Under the pieces are notes generated by a model that was not told where the DNA came from, did no database searches, and saw nothing but the letters and a program-made list of their open reading frames with translations. The position numbers and the translations under genes are program-made. Positions 1 through 7,490 of a stretch of DNA of 15,779 nt are shown here, piece after piece. Position 1 is the first letter of the stretch. Each line of letters begins with the position of its first letter. Origin of the DNA: an uncultured Collinsella sp. (GTDB lineage Bacteria; Actinomycetota; Coriobacteriia; Coriobacteriales; Coriobacteriaceae); contig CABQWP010000052.1 of NCBI GenBank assembly GCA_902467875.1, positions 1 to 15,779 of the forward strand, in the 5' to 3' direction.

Positions 1-2
1 GA

Positions 3-2186
3 GCTTGGCCCGCGGGCCCGGGGGCGGCCCCCCCGGGGGGGGCCCTGCCGTTCTTTAGCGGCTCGGATACCTCTCAGCAAAAGGGGGGTGGCACCGATAC
101 GCTTAAGCAGTTCGCGACCAACCTCACGCAGAAGGCGCGCGACGGCGAGCTCGACCCTGTAATTGGTCGCGAAAAGGAAGTCCAGCGTATGATGGAAATT
201 CTTTCGCGCCGCACCAAGAACAACCCGCTCATTTTGGGCGACCCCGGCGTGGGCAAGACGGCCATCGTCGAGGGCCTGGCTCAGCAGATTGCAGCCGGCA
301 ACGTGCCCGAGAACCTCATGAACCAGAATATCTGGACGCTCGACCTGCCGGGCCTCGTGGCGGGCGCCAAGTATCGCGGCGAGTTTGAGGAGCGCCTCAA
401 GAACGTGATTCAGGAGGCCACCGAAGCCGACGACGTCATCCTGTTTATCGACGAGATGCACACCATCATCGGTGCCGGTTCTGCCGAGGGCTCCATCGAC
501 GCGAGCTCCATGCTCAAACCCGTGCTCGCGCGCGGTGCCTTTCAGATTATCGGTGCCACCACGGCCGAGGAATTCCGCAAGTACCTCACCAAGGACCCGG
601 CCTTCGAGCGTCGCTTCCAGACCATCGATGTCGAGGAGCCGAGCGTCGAGGACACGGTCAAGATCCTGACCGCACTCAAGCCGCGCTACGAGGAGCATCA
701 CCATGTGCGCTATACGCAGGGTGCTATCGAGGCCGCCGCGAACCTTTCCAACCGCTACATCCAGGATCGCTTCCTGCCCGATAAGGCCATCGACCTCATC
801 GACGAGGCCGGTGCCCGCGCTCGCATCGCCGCGAATCGCGCGCCCGAGCCGGTGCGCGAGGCCGAGCATCGCATAGAGGAGCTCAAGGCCGCCGCGCAGG
901 AGGCCACCGAGGGCGACGACATGAACAAGGCCGCCGAGATTACCGAGCAGCAGAAGGCCGCCGAGATTGAGCTCGCCGAGGCCAAGGCTGCCTGGACCGC
1001 TGAGCTCGACGCCAGCCCGCTCACCATCGATGTGAGTCAGATTGCCGACATCGTGTCCGTGACCTCTGGCGTGCCGGTTTCCTCGCTCACCGAGAGCGAG
1101 AGCCGGCGCCTGCTGCAGACCGAAAGCGTGCTCAAGACGCGCATCATCGGCCAGGATGAGGCAGTCGAGGCCGTCGCCAAGGCCGTGCGCCGCAGCCGCT
1201 CGCCGCTCAAGGACCCGCGTCGTCCCGGCGGCAGCTTTATCTTCCTGGGTCCCACCGGCACAGGCAAGACCGAGCTCGCCAAGACGCTCGCCGAGTACCT
1301 CTTTGGCAGCAAGGACGCGCTCATCAGCTTCGACATGTCGGAGTTCGGCAGCGAGTTCGAGGTCTCCAAGCTCATCGGTAGCCCTCCGGGTTACGTGGGC
1401 CACGACGAGGGCGGTCAGCTCACCAAGGCCGTTCGCCGTCATCCGTACTCGGTCGTGCTGTTCGACGAGATCGAGAAGGCGCACCCCGACATCTTCAACA
1501 TTTTGTTGCAGGTGCTGGAGGAGGGCCGCCTGACCGATAGCCAGGGCAAGACGGTCGACTTCCGCAATACCGTGATCATCATGACGTCCAACGTGGGCGC
1601 CCGCGAGATCGCGCAGGATGCGAGCGTCGGTTTTGGCACCACCGGTGAGCAGAGTCTCACGTCGAGCGAGATCCGCGGCCGTGCGATGGGCGAGCTCAAG
1701 CGCCTGTTCCGCCCCGAGCTGCTCAATCGTATCGACGATATTGTGGTGTTCCAGAAGCTCTCGGGCGAGAATCTCACCAAGATTGCGCACCTGCTGGTGG
1801 ACGATCTGCGTCAGCGTTTGATTGCCAACGGCATGAACATCAAGCTCACCGATGCGGCCTATGACAAGATCGTGGCCGAGGGCACCGACCTCACCAACGG
1901 TGCGCGTCCGCTGCGCCGCGCCATTCAAAAGCTCATCGAGGACCCGCTGTCCGAGGAGCTCCTGGCCGGCGAGTGGGGCGAGGGCGATACCGTCCTGTGC
2001 GACGTGGCCGATGGCAAGTTTGTCTTTAGCCACGGCACGGGCGAGATCCCGGCACCGCGTCAGGCGGGCACGCTCGGTGGCGATACCGCCCCGGCGGCAC
2101 CGCACACCGGCAACGCCGCGCCCGTGAGCGGCGGCGTGACCTCGGGCCCCGGCGGCATGATGCAAGCCGGTTCCGGCGCGCTGTAG
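3..2186 (+). CDS. clpC: ATP-dependent Clp protease ATP-binding subunit ClpC (5' partial)
   Basis: Class I AAA+ unfoldase that feeds substrates to ClpP. The frame is open to the window edge, so the N-terminal Clp repeat domain is missing; 727 residues are visible. D1 carries Walker A GDPGVGKT (about nt 237-260), Walker B FIDEMHT and the AFERRF arginine finger. A short coiled-coil/UVR-type middle segment (about nt 850-1010) fits ClpC rather than ClpB. D2 carries GPTGTGKT (about nt 1247-1270), FDEIEKAHPD and sensor-2 GARPLRR. The VGF tripeptide near nt 1627 matches the ClpP-docking loop position. The last ~45 residues are a Gly/Ala/Pro-rich tail ending GSGAL. The first ~45 nt encode only Gly/Pro/Ala; they may be an interdomain linker, but they are nearly palindromic GC and could be assembly noise. 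An intrinsic terminator follows the stop. Confidence 0.95.
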   Translation, partial: AWPAGPGAAPPGGALPFFSGSDTSQQKGGGTDTLKQFATNLTQKARDGELDPVIGREKEVQRMMEILSRRTKNNPLILGDPGVGKTAIVEGLAQQIAAGNVPENLMNQNIWTLDLPGLVAGAKYRGEFEERLKNVIQEATEADDVILFIDEMHTIIGAGSAEGSIDASSMLKPVLARGAFQIIGATTAEEFRKYLTKDPAFERRFQTIDVEEPSVEDTVKILTALKPRYEEHHHVRYTQGAIEAAANLSNRYIQDRFLPDKAIDLIDEAGARARIAANRAPEPVREAEHRIEELKAAAQEATEGDDMNKAAEITEQQKAAEIELAEAKAAWTAELDASPLTIDVSQIADIVSVTSGVPVSSLTESESRRLLQTESVLKTRIIGQDEAVEAVAKAVRRSRSPLKDPRRPGGSFIFLGPTGTGKTELAKTLAEYLFGSKDALISFDMSEFGSEFEVSKLIGSPPGYVGHDEGGQLTKAVRRHPYSVVLFDEIEKAHPDIFNILLQVLEEGRLTDSQGKTVDFRNTVIIMTSNVGAREIAQDASVGFGTTGEQSLTSSEIRGRAMGELKRLFRPELLNRIDDIVVFQKLSGENLTKIAHLLVDDLRQRLIANGMNIKLTDAAYDKIVAEGTDLTNGARPLRRAIQKLIEDPLSEELLAGEWGEGDTVLCDVADGKFVFSHGTGEIPAPRQAGTLGGDTAPAAPHTGNAAPVSGGVTSGPGGMMQAGSGAL

Positions 2187-2205
2187 GGCGTAACATAGCT
2201 TTGCG

Positions 2206-2237
2206 AAGGGGCACTCCTGTCGGGGCGCCCCTTTTTT
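2206..2237 (+). terminator. Intrinsic terminator of clpC
   Basis: AAGGGGC (2206-2212) pairs with GCCCCTT (2227-2233), followed by a run of six T (2232-2237). It lies 20 nt after the clpC stop and separates clpC from the toxin-antitoxin promoter. Confidence 0.8.
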
Positions 2238-2249
2238 ATGAGTAAATGG

Positions 2250-2280
2250 TGCTATACTCGAAATATAAATATGTATAGCA
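2250..2280 (+). promoter_or_regulatory. Candidate autoregulatory operator/promoter of the RelB-PIN module
   Basis: A perfect 8-bp inverted repeat, TGCTATAC (2250-2257) and GTATAGCA (2273-2280), flanks a 15-bp AT-rich spacer. The spacer and left arm contain -10-like hexamers (TATACT at 2253, TATAAA within 2263-2270). The right arm abuts the antitoxin ribosome-binding site. Ribbon-helix-helix antitoxins of the RelB type normally repress their own promoter at such palindromes. Operator function here is inferred, and I see no clear -35. Confidence 0.55.
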
Positions 2281-2292
2281 GAAGGAGCTAGC

Positions 2293-2661
2293 ATGCCAAT
2301 ATCGGTACTCGACTCACGGCCGGTCCAGATGAATGTGCGCATGGATCGCCAACTCAAAGAGGCTGGGGACGCCGTGCTGGCGCATATCGGCATGACGCCG
2401 TCACAAGCTGTGAGGGAGCTGTGGCAGTACTTGACCGAGAACGGTCATATGCCCGTCGCAAAAAAGAATGATGACGAAGTCCTGCCTGACGACATACGAT
2501 CGAAGGCGAGTTCGTCCCGCGTCTCGGAAGGGGCTGCGTTAATTTCGAATTTTTATGAGCGGTTCTCGATTCAGAGGCCGAGCCCCGATGAAGCCTTTGA
2601 TTACGACGAGTTATACGATCAAATGATGAGCGAGAGATTCAGCGATTGGATCGAATTATGA
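2293..2661 (+). CDS. RelB/DinJ-type ribbon-helix-helix antitoxin
   Basis: A 122-residue protein. Residues ~10-55 (VQMNVRMDRQLKEAGDAV...MTPSQAVRELW) match the RelB/DinJ pattern: an N-terminal beta strand, a helix, and a second helix with the SxAVRxL signature. The acidic C-terminal half (FDYDELYDQM) is probably the toxin-neutralising part. The start is ATG 2293, five nt after AAGGAG (2282-2287). Its stop overlaps the toxin ATG as ATGA (2658-2661), the usual translational coupling of antitoxin and toxin. RelB-type antitoxins are best known with RelE/YafQ mRNA interferases; here the partner is a PIN-domain protein. Codon use is less GC-biased than in clpC, which suggests acquisition. Confidence 0.85.
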   Translation: MPISVLDSRPVQMNVRMDRQLKEAGDAVLAHIGMTPSQAVRELWQYLTENGHMPVAKKNDDEVLPDDIRSKASSSRVSEGAALISNFYERFSIQRPSPDEAFDYDELYDQMMSERFSDWIEL

Positions 2662-3185
2662 GCGGCGTCGGAACGAAACGTGTGCTCAAGCTGTTGATCG
2701 ACACGAACGTCTGGCTAGATTACTTTCTCGCTCGCACGAATGCGACCAGGCCGATAGTCGAGCTCCTTTCTCGCGCGGCGGAAGCGGAGGATATCGTCCT
2801 CTTCTCGTCCTCCCTGTCTGTCAAAGACGTCTATTACATTCTGGGAAGGACGATGAAGGCCGACGCCCGCCGTGAGGGGGCTCTCACTCCCGAAGCCATC
2901 GCCGGTGCCGACGAGACAGCGTGGGCGTGCGTTCGCCTGATTCGGCAAAAGTCGATTATTGCCTCGGTCGGTGCAGACGAGGTCTTCGACTCCTTTGTGT
3001 TCAAGTATCATCACAACGACTTTGAGGACGACCTGATGCTGGGCGTCGCCAATCGCATTGATGCCGATTACGTCGTGACAGAGGACAAAAATCTCATCAA
3101 ACATACCAATGGTGTATGCATTAATGTTCAACAGGCGTTGAAGTTGGTTGAAGGGTCCAACGTCCCTTCGGCACGGCCCGTCTAA
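2658..3185 (+). CDS. PIN-domain toxin (ribonuclease) of a type II TA pair
   Basis: Predicted 175-residue PIN-fold, metal-dependent endoribonuclease. The N-terminal KLLIDTNVWLDYFL supplies the first acidic residue (D15). D57 lies in SVKDVYY, DFEDDLML supplies the central acidic cluster (about 121-128), and YVVTEDKNLIK places the last acid at D143. This spacing fits the VapC-like PIN active site. I chose ATG 2658 because it overlaps the antitoxin stop by 4 nt; an in-frame TTG at 2646 would add four residues. RNA target and neutralisation by the upstream gene are inferred from family and context. The non-RelE-like sequence makes this an atypical partner for a RelB antitoxin. Confidence 0.82.
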   Translation: MSGVGTKRVLKLLIDTNVWLDYFLARTNATRPIVELLSRAAEAEDIVLFSSSLSVKDVYYILGRTMKADARREGALTPEAIAGADETAWACVRLIRQKSIIASVGADEVFDSFVFKYHHNDFEDDLMLGVANRIDADYVVTEDKNLIKHTNGVCINVQQALKLVEGSNVPSARPV

Positions 3186-3333
3186 CCTGCTTTATCTTGA
3201 TAAAGTGGCGTTTCCTCGCCGTTAGCCGATGATGCGAGGGCGCTCGGCGTTTTCGACTGGTTTATGCACGCAAAGTCTGGGAATATACAAGTCGCATGTC
3301 TTACTGTCTAACCAGTTGCGCCAAGGAGGCACC

Positions 3334-4791
3334 ATGGACTACAAGATTACCGGTTACGAGCCCGCCCAGCTGTTCCATTTCTTTGAGGAGGTCAGCGCGA
3401 TCCCCCGTGGGTCTGGCAACGAGAAGGGCATCAGCGATTTCCTGGTCGCGTTTGCCAAGGAGCGCGGTCTCGATGTGTACCAGGACGAGGTCTACAACGT
3501 CATCATTCGCAAGCCCGCATCTGCCGGCGCCGAGAATGCCCCGACCGTGATGCTGCAGGGCCACATCGACATGGTGTGCGACAAGCTGGGCTCCGTCGAG
3601 CACGACTTTACGACTGATGGTATCGACCTGGTCGTCAAGGACGGCGTCCTCACCGCTAACGGCACCACTCTGGGCGCCGACAACGGTATTGCCGTCGCTC
3701 TGATGCTCACTGTTCTCGATGACGATTCGATCGTTCACCCCGCCCTCGAGTGCGTATTCACCACCGACGAGGAGACCGGCCTGGTCGGCGCCGAGACGCT
3801 CGACAAGTCCCAGATTAGCGCCCGCACCATGATTAACCTCGACTCCGAGGAAGAGGGCGTTGCTACCGTCAGCTGCGCCGGCGGTGTCGTCGTTACCTAC
3901 ACCTGCCCGATCGCGCGCGAGCACAAGACCGGTAGCGCCCTCACGCTCGACATCTCCGGCCTGCTGGGCGGCCACTCCGGCAGCGATATTAACCTGGAGC
4001 GCGGCAACGGCAACCTCATCATGGCCCGCATCATCGACCGCCTGATGGTTGCCGGCGAGCCCGCCATCGTTAGCTTTAACGGCGGCACCAAGGACAACGC
4101 CATCAACCGTGAGTGCAAGGCCGAGCTGGTCTACGCCGACCACGCTGCAGCCGAGGCCGCGGCCCAGATCGCAAAGGGCATCATCGCCGACGTTACTGCC
4201 GAGCTCGAGGTCTTCGACCCCGGCTTTACCTGCACGGTTGAGATTGCCGACAACACTGAGGTCGAGGCCATGGACGAAAAGTCCGCACTTGCCCTTATTC
4301 GCGCTCTGCGTCTTGCCCCCAACGGTGTGATCCGCCGCAATGTCGCCACCGACGGCTCCGTCGAGGTTTCCTCCAACATCGGCGTGGTTGCCACCTCTGA
4401 CGACCAAGTCAAGATCATGCTGTCCCCGCGCTCCTCGATCACCTCGCTGCAGAACGAGTTCAAGGACCGCCTGCAGATGCTGGCCGATGTCCTGGGATTC
4501 GACGCCAAGTTTGAGTTCGAGTATCCCGGCTGGAGCTATGCCGAGCATTCGCCGGTCCGCGACATCTTTGTCGAGAGCTATCGCGAGCTCTTTGGCTCCG
4601 AGCTACGAATCGAGTCCATTCACGCCGGCCTTGAGTGCGGCCTGTTTGCCGAGGCCCTGCACGGCCTGGACGCCATCGCCGTGGGCCCGACGCTCTCCGA
4701 TGTCCACACCCCGGACGAGAGCATGGAGCTCGCTTCTGCCGAGCGCTTCTACGAGCTGCTCATCGACGTCCTCAAGCGCCTCGCTGCGTAA
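3334..4791 (+). CDS. pepD: M20 family aminoacyl-histidine dipeptidase (PepD-like)
   Basis: A 485-residue cytosolic dizinc dipeptidase, full length for the PepD/Xaa-His dipeptidase family, which cleaves dipeptides with a broad or His-containing preference. Metal ligands are visible: GHIDMV (H77, with catalytic D79), GADNG (bridging D116), DEETG (general base/ligand E146-E147) and LDSEEEG (D170). The lid domain contains GGHSG (about 212-216), and the last His ligand is in VHTPDE near the C terminus. The start is ATG 3334, four nt after AGGAGG (3324-3329); an upstream extension in the same frame has no such site and no family similarity. It is a single gene with its own strong terminator. A 415-codon antisense open frame on this gene is a codon-bias shadow. 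Confidence 0.93.
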   Translation: MDYKITGYEPAQLFHFFEEVSAIPRGSGNEKGISDFLVAFAKERGLDVYQDEVYNVIIRKPASAGAENAPTVMLQGHIDMVCDKLGSVEHDFTTDGIDLVVKDGVLTANGTTLGADNGIAVALMLTVLDDDSIVHPALECVFTTDEETGLVGAETLDKSQISARTMINLDSEEEGVATVSCAGGVVVTYTCPIAREHKTGSALTLDISGLLGGHSGSDINLERGNGNLIMARIIDRLMVAGEPAIVSFNGGTKDNAINRECKAELVYADHAAAEAAAQIAKGIIADVTAELEVFDPGFTCTVEIADNTEVEAMDEKSALALIRALRLAPNGVIRRNVATDGSVEVSSNIGVVATSDDQVKIMLSPRSSITSLQNEFKDRLQMLADVLGFDAKFEFEYPGWSYAEHSPVRDIFVESYRELFGSELRIESIHAGLECGLFAEALHGLDAIAVGPTLSDVHTPDESMELASAERFYELLIDVLKRLAA

Positions 4792-4846
4792 AGGTTGCGC
4801 TAGCAGCAGTCCGAGTCACGTGCTAGCGGATTGCAAATGACATTAT

Positions 4847-4894
4847 GAGAGGGGGCACCCGGTCTTTTGCGACGGGTGCCCCCTCTCTTTTGTT
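4847..4894 (+). terminator. Strong intrinsic terminator of pepD
   Basis: A perfect 15-bp stem (4847-4861 with 4873-4887), an 11-nt loop and the tract TTTTGTTT. It sits in the convergent gap between pepD and hipA. The minus-strand side lacks a T-run, so it is mainly a plus-strand terminator, although the hairpin could also slow hipA transcripts. Confidence 0.92.
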
Positions 4895-4918
4895 TGATAA
4901 TTGCGAAATTACGGCCAC

Positions 4919-6223
4919 CTAGTCCATTTCTGCCCTGATGAGGTCGAGGGCGCGCTGGCAGTTTTCGCGGACGGGGCCGAGCATATGCTCGCGCAGGTCC
5001 GCCATGCCGGGCAGGTCGGCGTATTCGTCCATGACCTCTTCCATGCAAATGGGTACCTCGTAGGCGAGGTCCATCATGGTCGCAAAGCAAAACTTCTCGG
5101 ATAGCCCGGCATCGGTGAGCGTCGCCTCCAGCGTGGGGTCGCCCATACCGTGGTATCGGCGGATAGCGCCTGGACCGATGCACCCCACACGATTTTCGCC
5201 GCCAACGCTCATGGCAAGGCGCGCCCGGCGGCGCATGCGCTCATACGCCAAACCCGACGCGACATCGTACATTCGAGCCATCATGGCTGCGCCGTCGTTT
5301 CCAAGGAGCAGGGAATAGTTTTTCGCGTGCGCATCCGGTGCGCCGATGATGGCGTTAAAGAAAAGTATCTGCGTAAACAGATACAGGTTAAGTTGATGGT
5401 GGCTCGTATTTACGAGGAGCTCTTGAATGTCGCGTGTGGTCGGGCCGCCGTCTGCCGTGTACTTTTGGGCGGGCATCACCCCAAGTGCCTGACAGAGGTC
5501 TTCTTGATGTAGGCGCCTGATCGTTCCGTCTTTGACTTTCACGCGGTCATAGCGCTCAACAATGAGGGCAGGTTCGTCCTCAAACATACGATATTCGACG
5601 TTTGCCGTTGCGATGCCGGCGCGCTGGGCGCTTTTCATGCAGACAAACTCATTGAGAGCCTCGAGTTTAAATCCGATAACGCCATTTTTGAAAATATGCG
5701 TCGTGGGCGAGGAGCCCATGCATTCGCACCAGCGGTCGTTTATGAACGCGAGCGCGAACTTGCCCTGGTTGCCTCCAAGTGACCAACTTTCATCTAGACC
5801 CATCCACGATGCATCGCGGTCATCTCTGATCGACTTGAGACGGAGAGCAATTTCGTGGTCGTCTATAGGGCGGTATTCGCCAGCGCGATGCAGGACGGCG
5901 TCGGCATCTTCTTCGGCACAAAACTGCACTCCGCCCGGACAGTCGAGTCCGATATGGCTGAGCAACGCAACGGGATTGTTGGGCCTAACGTCGAATTCGG
6001 CGGCAATCGCTTTTCGTTGGTCCTCGCTGTCGGGTAGAAGGCCAAACAGGTACGGACTCATGACCTGTTGTCCGTATGTGCGATTCGATACGGGTATGTT
6101 GGTCGATAGGGCTGGCCCGTCATAGTCATGATCGTAGGTAAAGCTGATAAGACCGTTCTCATCTTGCGCGAGCGTTCCAGCAGGCACGCCGCAAATAATG
6201 GTCCGAAGTGATGTTCTGGCCAT
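4919..6223 (-). CDS. hipA: HipA family serine/threonine kinase toxin
   Basis: A 434-residue protein, the normal length for HipA. In E. coli HipA phosphorylates glutamyl-tRNA synthetase and induces dormancy; the target here is unknown. Visible features are an N-terminal HipA-N1-like domain (SYLFGLLPDSE-like region, residues ~55-67), the Gly-rich SLGGNQGKFAL loop with the autophosphorylation-type Ser148, HIFK (~176-179), VERYDR (~222-227), RLHQEDLCQALG (~237-248), the catalytic loop GAPDAHAKN with D297, and MYDVASG with metal-binding D320. ATG 6223 lies three nt after the hipB stop, with GAAGGG of the hipB end as Shine-Dalgarno. All catalytic motifs are intact. Expression should depend on the HipB-controlled promoter upstream. 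Confidence 0.93.
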   Translation of the reverse strand: MARTSLRTIICGVPAGTLAQDENGLISFTYDHDYDGPALSTNIPVSNRTYGQQVMSPYLFGLLPDSEDQRKAIAAEFDVRPNNPVALLSHIGLDCPGGVQFCAEEDADAVLHRAGEYRPIDDHEIALRLKSIRDDRDASWMGLDESWSLGGNQGKFALAFINDRWCECMGSSPTTHIFKNGVIGFKLEALNEFVCMKSAQRAGIATANVEYRMFEDEPALIVERYDRVKVKDGTIRRLHQEDLCQALGVMPAQKYTADGGPTTRDIQELLVNTSHHQLNLYLFTQILFFNAIIGAPDAHAKNYSLLLGNDGAAMMARMYDVASGLAYERMRRRARLAMSVGGENRVGCIGPGAIRRYHGMGDPTLEATLTDAGLSEKFCFATMMDLAYEVPICMEEVMDEYADLPGMADLREHMLGPVRENCQRALDLIRAEMD

Positions 6224-6226
6224 TGG

Positions 6227-6694
6227 CTATTTCCCTTCGGGCATGGTTTGGCTAGATGCGTTTGCGGCAATCGAGACTCCGAGATTGGACATGGCGAAAT
6301 CGGCGAAGGCCCTGTCGTAGAGCTCGGACGTAAGGGGGGTATCTGCAAGAGCCGGAATGGTTGTGCTGCGACGGTTGCGATGATGAAGACGTTGAGCGTG
6401 ATGGCGTCTGGAGGTGCTGCAAGGTTGATCAGCATGCGGGGCGTCGACTGGGTGCTCATTTTTCGTTTCGCTTATATCCCCTTGTGCTGCGAGCGCCAGT
6501 TCAAGAGCGTCGAAAATCGCCAGCAGCTTGTCGAGTCGAATGCCGGTGGCGTCTCCTAGCTCGAGCGATGCAAGCAGGCGCTCCGAAACACCGGCTTTTT
6601 TAGCGAGGGCCGCACGGGTGATTCCCTGCGCCTCGCGTGCCTGGCGCACGTAGATGCCAGCTTGGCGCGGTGTGGTGATGGGAAGGGTATCCAC
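6227..6694 (-). CDS. hipB: HipB-like XRE-family antitoxin/repressor
   Basis: A 155-residue protein. Residues ~11-62 form an XRE helix-turn-helix (IYVRQAREAQGIT, ALAKKAGVSERLL, LDKLLAIFDAL). The tail (~118-155: YDRAFADFAMSNLGVS) resembles the C-terminal region of Coriobacteria HipB-like proteins. The start is GTG 6694, with AGGAG six nt upstream (complement of 6701-6705). It is the first gene of the hipBA operon, three nt before hipA. It is expected to bind HipA and to repress at the three repeated sites just upstream. The middle, ~85-112, is an unusual His/Arg-rich linker; another frame there reads as a more ordinary hydrophobic peptide, so a pair of compensating indels is possible but unproven. 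Confidence 0.85.
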   Translation of the reverse strand: MDTLPITTPRQAGIYVRQAREAQGITRAALAKKAGVSERLLASLELGDATGIRLDKLLAIFDALELALAAQGDISETKNEHPVDAPHADQPCSTSRRHHAQRLHHRNRRSTTIPALADTPLTSELYDRAFADFAMSNLGVSIAANASSQTMPEGK

Positions 6695-6708
6695 GGCGAT
6701 CTCCTAAC

Positions 6709-6778
6709 GTGCAGACTTTTGCATCCTAGTATGACATGCAAAAGTCTGCATGAAAAGGCCTCATGCAAAACTCTGCAT
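6709..6778 (-). promoter_or_regulatory. hipBA promoter with three phased HipB operator sites
   Basis: A 16-bp motif, consensus ATGCAAAAGTCTGCAT, occurs at 6709-6724 (inverted; last base differs), 6736-6751 and 6763-6778 (one mismatch). The starts are exactly 27 bp apart. The first two form a perfect 15-bp inverted repeat (6710-6724 with 6736-6750). On the minus strand TTTTCA, 17 bp, CATACT gives a plausible -35/-10 with the middle site between the boxes, so binding there would block transcription. HipB as the ligand is inferred from position and from the E. coli hipBA precedent of several operators. Confidence 0.8.
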
Positions 6779-6786
6779 GAGGCCTT
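6753..6786 (-). terminator. Intrinsic terminator of mntP, overlapping a hipBA operator
   Basis: A 13-bp perfect stem (6755-6767 with 6774-6786) and a 6-nt loop. Read on the minus strand it ends in TTTT. It lies 29 nt past the mntP stop and immediately before the hipBA promoter. The third 16-bp operator (6763-6778) is contained in its loop and upper stem. Confidence 0.78.
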
Positions 6787-6814
6787 GCCCGGACGTTTAG
6801 TTATGAAGGGTGTT

Positions 6815-7393
6815 TTACAGCACCAAAATCCCCAGGTGCTCCAGCAAGATCTTAAGCCCGATAAGGATAAGCACAACGCCGCCCACGATGGTGGCGGGTT
6901 TTTCGTAGCGCGCGCCAAAGGTGTGGCCGATCGCTACGCCGGCGACGGAGAAGATAAACGTTGTGATGCCAATGAGCGATACGGCGGGAACGATGTCGAC
7001 GGAAAGCGCGGCGAACGAGATGCCCACGGCCAGGGCGTCAATCGAGGTGGCGATGGCGAGGATCAGGTACTCGCCCAGGTCAATCTTTTCGGCATCCTTG
7101 CCGTCGCCTTCATCCTCGTCTTCGGTAAAGGCCTCCCACAACATTTTGCCGCCGATAAAGGCGAGCAGGATAAAGGCGATCCAATGGTCGATGGGTCCGA
7201 TGATGCCCATGAATTGACTGCCGAGCGCCCATCCGATTACGGGCATGCCGGCCTGAAAGCCGCCAAAGAACAGGCCGAGCACCACGGCAACTTTAAGGTT
7301 GATCTTCTTCATGCCAAGGCCCTTGCAGATGGAAACGGCAAAGGCGTCCATCGAAAGGCCAACGGCGAGCAACACGAGCTCTGCGAGTCCCAT
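6815..7393 (-). CDS. mntP: Manganese efflux pump MntP
   Basis: A 192-residue inner-membrane exporter of the MntP (YebN) family, which lowers cytosolic Mn2+. Two homologous halves of three hydrophobic segments each are visible. The repeated acidic motifs are SMDAFAVS (D16) in helix 1 and TSIDALAVG (D119) in helix 4. GGFQAGMPVIGW (~44-55) is typical of the family. The acidic loop between the halves (EDEDEGDGKD, ~91-100) faces the cytosol. The start is ATG 7393 behind an AGGGAG site; the open frame extends upstream only through the leader RNA. Expression is almost certainly set by the Mn2+ riboswitch immediately upstream, which fits the function. Confidence 0.93.
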   Translation of the reverse strand: MGLAELVLLAVGLSMDAFAVSICKGLGMKKINLKVAVVLGLFFGGFQAGMPVIGWALGSQFMGIIGPIDHWIAFILLAFIGGKMLWEAFTEDEDEGDGKDAEKIDLGEYLILAIATSIDALAVGISFAALSVDIVPAVSLIGITTFIFSVAGVAIGHTFGARYEKPATIVGGVVLILIGLKILLEHLGILVL

Positions 7394-7440
7394 AGTCTGG
7401 CTCCCTCTCTGCGGGCGGGCCCGCGTGTACCTTTTGGGGG

Positions 7441-7490
7441 AGTAACAAAAAGACCCGTGGCGTACGCGTTGCGCGCACAACCACGAGTCT
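7441..7490 (-). terminator. Riboswitch-controlled terminator in the mntP leader
   Basis: The minus-strand arm AGACTCGTGG (complement of 7481-7490) pairs over ten positions, one of them G-U, with CCACGGGTCT (complement of 7451-7460). TTTTTGTT follows. The 5' arm includes the P1 3' strand of the aptamer, giving mutually exclusive folds. It lies about 50 nt before the mntP start codon. Confidence 0.87.

Noticed and set aside
3301..4548. 415-codon minus-strand open frame antisense to pepD
   Set aside because: It mirrors the GC-rich third positions of pepD, its product is a Val/Asp/Gly/Leu-biased shadow with no family motif, and pepD has all active-site residues.
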